Assembly: GCF_003670115.1 (NCBI RefSeq)
Contig: NZ_QQTY01000006.1
Coordinates: 1-64,000 of the forward strand
Length of the DNA stretch: 64,000 bases
Reading direction: 5' to 3'
Source of the DNA: Natronorubrum halophilum
Lineage (GTDB): Archaea > Halobacteriota > Halobacteria > Halobacteriales > Natrialbaceae
Shown one piece after another: positions 61,311 through 64,000 of the stretch; the stretch's first letter is position 1, and the number at the start of each line of letters is the position of its first letter. Under the pieces are notes generated by a model. The model had not been told where the DNA came from and did not search any database. It saw only the letters and a program-made list of their open reading frames with translations. A program made the translations under genes and the position numbers.

Positions 61311-64000
61311 GTGAATCAGGAACTCACACCTTCCGACATTAGGCGATGGAATACCCCAAGATCGGTTAGACAATCCTTTTTTGAGCTTGGGTTAGATCCG
61401 GATGAGATTTCTTGGTTTGATATCAAAACAGTAACCGTAGATGACGCTTCAGAGATTGACATCGAGTTCAGAGAAGGGCGGCGTTGTGCGCTGGTGCTTC
61501 ACGAAAATCTCGAAGCTGCATGGTTAGTTGGGTTTGTTCGACGACCAATTGGGGCCTCATCAGTTCGGTATCATCGGTTTGAACCAACCGAGCTTACCGA
61601 CTCCAAATCAGAGCTGAGGGAGACACTTGACCGAGTTAATGCACTGGATCCAGAATCATCACGGTCAACAGCCGATGCGCTATCTAAATCTGATCTCAAT
61701 GACCGATTCTCGAATATAGTGTCAGATTTATATGAAGAAACCGAACGGGAAATTAACGCCATATATAGCTTTTCTGATGAGCAGACTAAATATTTTGCAA
61801 GCTCGTTATTGCTTACTGCACTCCGAGCAAAAGTACTAACTGAACACCCAGTACAACCCATTGAGTCATTTCGACAGTCGTTTCTCAATCAATTGAATAG
61901 TTTCTTCTCAAGAAATGAGACGCAAAATACACCAGAGACACTTCAGCCACTCTATGCGGCAGTAACTTCAAGTGAACAGCGCTCATTAAATGTTACACCC
62001 GATGTATCCGCACAAAGGGAACTTCTGCACACACTTGTAAAGACGTTTGAAAATCAGTTAGATAAATTTGACTGGCTCCTCTCGGATACCGTCTGGGATC
62101 AACTTGATCAAGTAACAGCTCATACCATTGGAATTGCTTTAGAACGCCACCTCACCCTGAAACAGAGTGAAGGATACGACACACCTTCAGGTCTGACATG
62201 TCCGACTACCGATGAGGCTATTGAAGATGCTATCATCGACCAACTTCAAGTCGCTGTGGATGAGAAGTATACAGATTTATCCGAGATTCTTGGCACATCT
62301 ATCGATTCTATCACTAGTGAACAATCAGCTGAAACGGATTGTAGTACTTTAAATCAAGAAACTCTTGAAATCATATATAAAGACATACTTCCAAAACTCC
62401 GCATTGCTGATCCAGCCACCGGAAGTGGTACGTTCTTACTATCCGCTTTGGACACGATTGTGAAACTACGAAAGTACATTGAGTCAGTTCCTGATGTATT
62501 TCGCTCATTTGAGGCCTATGACTATCCTACACAACTAGATAACCAAACTCAGCAAGGACTTACAGCCTGGACCTCAATCTCACAAAATCTATTCGGTGTC
62601 GATATCAATCCCGAGGCAGTCGCTTACACACGCTTCCGTTTAGAATTAGCATATCTTTGCACAATCAACAACCAAGACGGGTTTCTCCCTCCTAGAGTCA
62701 GCCATAATATTAAGCAGGGCAATAGTATTATTGGAAAACCATTTAGTACAGACCCACCGTACTGGTCAGGCCAGTTACCCCTCACAGCATTTCGAGACGA
62801 AGAAGAACCATATTCTGCTTTGTTACAAGGAATTGACTCGTCAGATGCGTTGGCCAATGAGGTCAGACCGGTTCTGGCGAGCTATCGGAGTGCACCATCA
62901 GCCGAGAGACAAGCACTGCTCAACACAATAATTGATACAATATCAGATCAAGTTGAGGCGATTAATCCTAGACTGAGGTTTGAGATGTATGGAGGAGTTG
63001 AGGAAAATAGTGAGTCAGAGACCAATGTGAAAGAGGAACTCACAAAAAAGGATGCTTTCCACTGGCCACTTGAATTCCCGTGTGTCATGGACGAAGGTGG
63101 GTTTGATGTCGTATTATTCCATTCTCCGTGGTCCAATTCTAATATACTCGATTCTCTCGACAAATCAACACGTGACTACCTCTATTCCGGTAGTCAGTAT
63201 CAACTTCCACCTCCAAAAGGTTGGAGACGCACTGGAGATGTCATAGATGCATTCTTTCTTCATCGTGCCCATGATATTGTTTCTAACGGGGGGACGATCG
63301 CAGCACTGGTTGACGAATCCGTGTTGACTACTTCAGCCTCGCACCACGCGCGTGTCCGATATCTTAGTACTACGGATATTGATCGTATTGCTACTTTCAC
63401 TAATCAAAACACATTCGGTCAAATTGACCGTAGGTTCAAGTATGCAATTATTGTTTCCCAAGCAAGGGAAGACACTGGAAAAATCAATATCGGTTCTGGA
63501 TTTGTTACCCCTGAAAACTACACCGACATGGAAAAATATCATGAAATTGATAAAGGATTTATCAATAGATTTTCTCCAAAAACGCTTGCCTTCCCGCAAA
63601 TCGAACATGACGTTCAACTCAAAGCCTTGGATCGAATTCTCGATGCTCCGATTCTTAGTGATGATGAGAAGAGTGATGGTTGGACCATATTTCCAACCGG
63701 AGAATTTAATCAAACAAATGACAGTAGATATATTTCAGAAAGTCGTTTCGAGAACAGTAGTCCTATATACAGAGGATCAAACATCTATCAGTACATCTAT
63801 CAAACTGCACCAGAGGCTACTGTAGATGAACCAGACCTGTGGACTATTCCACGGGAGGCTGAGCAGGGGATATCGACACGAGAGTATCTACGAGAGCGAA
63901 AACAAACATCCGGTCCTGTATCACTTTCAGTTGAGTCTTCACGCATTGTCTACCGTCGAATCACAAGCTCAGCAAATGAACGAAGTATGATTGCATCTCT
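61311..64000 (+). CDS. Large Eco57I/PglX-type DNA methylase-like protein, partial
   Basis: An uninterrupted frame runs from GTG 61311 (VNQELTPSDIRRWNTPRSVR) to the window end, giving at least 896 residues without a stop. It contains a long helical N-terminal domain, motif I IADPATGSGTFLLSAL (D367 to G373), FGVDINPEAVAYTRFRLELA, and a motif IV-like FDVVLFHSPWSNSN (H604 to W607). Next come RDYLYSGSQYQLPPPKGWRR, IAALVDES and a target-recognition-like region. The fold is that of an N6-adenine methylase or type IIG enzyme, but the expected NPPY is HSPW. No ATG start is available. Codons are AT-rich. The C-terminus lies outside the window. Confidence 0.7.
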   Translation, partial: MNQELTPSDIRRWNTPRSVRQSFFELGLDPDEISWFDIKTVTVDDASEIDIEFREGRRCALVLHENLEAAWLVGFVRRPIGASSVRYHRFEPTELTDSKSELRETLDRVNALDPESSRSTADALSKSDLNDRFSNIVSDLYEETEREINAIYSFSDEQTKYFASSLLLTALRAKVLTEHPVQPIESFRQSFLNQLNSFFSRNETQNTPETLQPLYAAVTSSEQRSLNVTPDVSAQRELLHTLVKTFENQLDKFDWLLSDTVWDQLDQVTAHTIGIALERHLTLKQSEGYDTPSGLTCPTTDEAIEDAIIDQLQVAVDEKYTDLSEILGTSIDSITSEQSAETDCSTLNQETLEIIYKDILPKLRIADPATGSGTFLLSALDTIVKLRKYIESVPDVFRSFEAYDYPTQLDNQTQQGLTAWTSISQNLFGVDINPEAVAYTRFRLELAYLCTINNQDGFLPPRVSHNIKQGNSIIGKPFSTDPPYWSGQLPLTAFRDEEEPYSALLQGIDSSDALANEVRPVLASYRSAPSAERQALLNTIIDTISDQVEAINPRLRFEMYGGVEENSESETNVKEELTKKDAFHWPLEFPCVMDEGGFDVVLFHSPWSNSNILDSLDKSTRDYLYSGSQYQLPPPKGWRRTGDVIDAFFLHRAHDIVSNGGTIAALVDESVLTTSASHHARVRYLSTTDIDRIATFTNQNTFGQIDRRFKYAIIVSQAREDTGKINIGSGFVTPENYTDMEKYHEIDKGFINRFSPKTLAFPQIEHDVQLKALDRILDAPILSDDEKSDGWTIFPTGEFNQTNDSRYISESRFENSSPIYRGSNIYQYIYQTAPEATVDEPDLWTIPREAEQGISTREYLRERKQTSGPVSLSVESSRIVYRRITSSANERSMIAS

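Noticed and set aside
1-64000. CRISPR arrays
   Set aside because: No regularly spaced 25 to 40 base repeats were seen; the only short direct repeats are the iteron-like block at 16314-16405 and the dispersed repeat pair.

Overview
The window reads as accessory DNA (genomic island or megaplasmid) of a haloarchaeon. The predicted proteins are very acidic, codons are mostly G/C-ending, Tat signals and leaderless-type TATA spacing are present, and transposase remnants belong to haloarchaeal IS4/ISH8-like, IS5/ISH1-like and IS6-like groups. A Natrialbales-type host is my guess only. I recognised no tRNA, rRNA or CRISPR array.

Layout. (1) 1-3.7 kb holds debris: a truncated tyrosine recombinase, the tail of a HerA-like ATPase and a frameshifted IS4-type transposase. 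(2) 4.0-17.8 kb is a compact co-directional conjugation (type IV secretion-like) module: pilin-like protein, secreted anchored protein, Tat lipoprotein, TrbL/VirB6-like membrane protein, VirB4-like ATPase, a separate protein that may be the N-terminal part of a coupling protein, and a VirD4-like ATPase carrying extra C-terminal domains. It ends with iteron-like repeats and a primase-polymerase-like gene. No relaxase was recognised. (3) 18-31 kb is a low-density region: IS5/IS6 remnants around a Tat-exported trypsin-like protease, a TFB fragment, an antitoxin/PIN pair, a PadR regulator, a LURP-one-like protein, a secreted thermonuclease with a lamin-tail domain, and a large membrane protein.

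(4) 31.4-64 kb is a defence island. An EVE-EVE-McrB/McrC type IV restriction pair lies between IS6-type ends. A zinc-ribbon SF1 helicase follows, and then a BREX locus ordered brxE-brxA-brxB-brxC-pglX-pglZ-brxL. This order combines brxE, a marker of type 6, with brxL, a marker of type 1. Two insertions interrupt it: an antisense small gene between brxC and pglX, and a four-gene block between pglX and pglZ (HAD phosphatase, ArsR-like regulator, deoxyribosyltransferase/TIR-like protein, PD-(D/E)XK-like nuclease). Downstream are a HEPN/zinc-finger protein, a winged-helix regulator and a very large methylase-like protein that runs off the window and has an unusual catalytic motif.

How it may work: PglX would methylate host DNA, while BrxC, PglZ and BrxL with BrxE/A/B would block unmodified phage. 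McrBC would attack DNA carrying modified bases. The antisense block may regulate BREX or back it up with a toxic effector. All assignments come from reading the sequence; no homology search was run.
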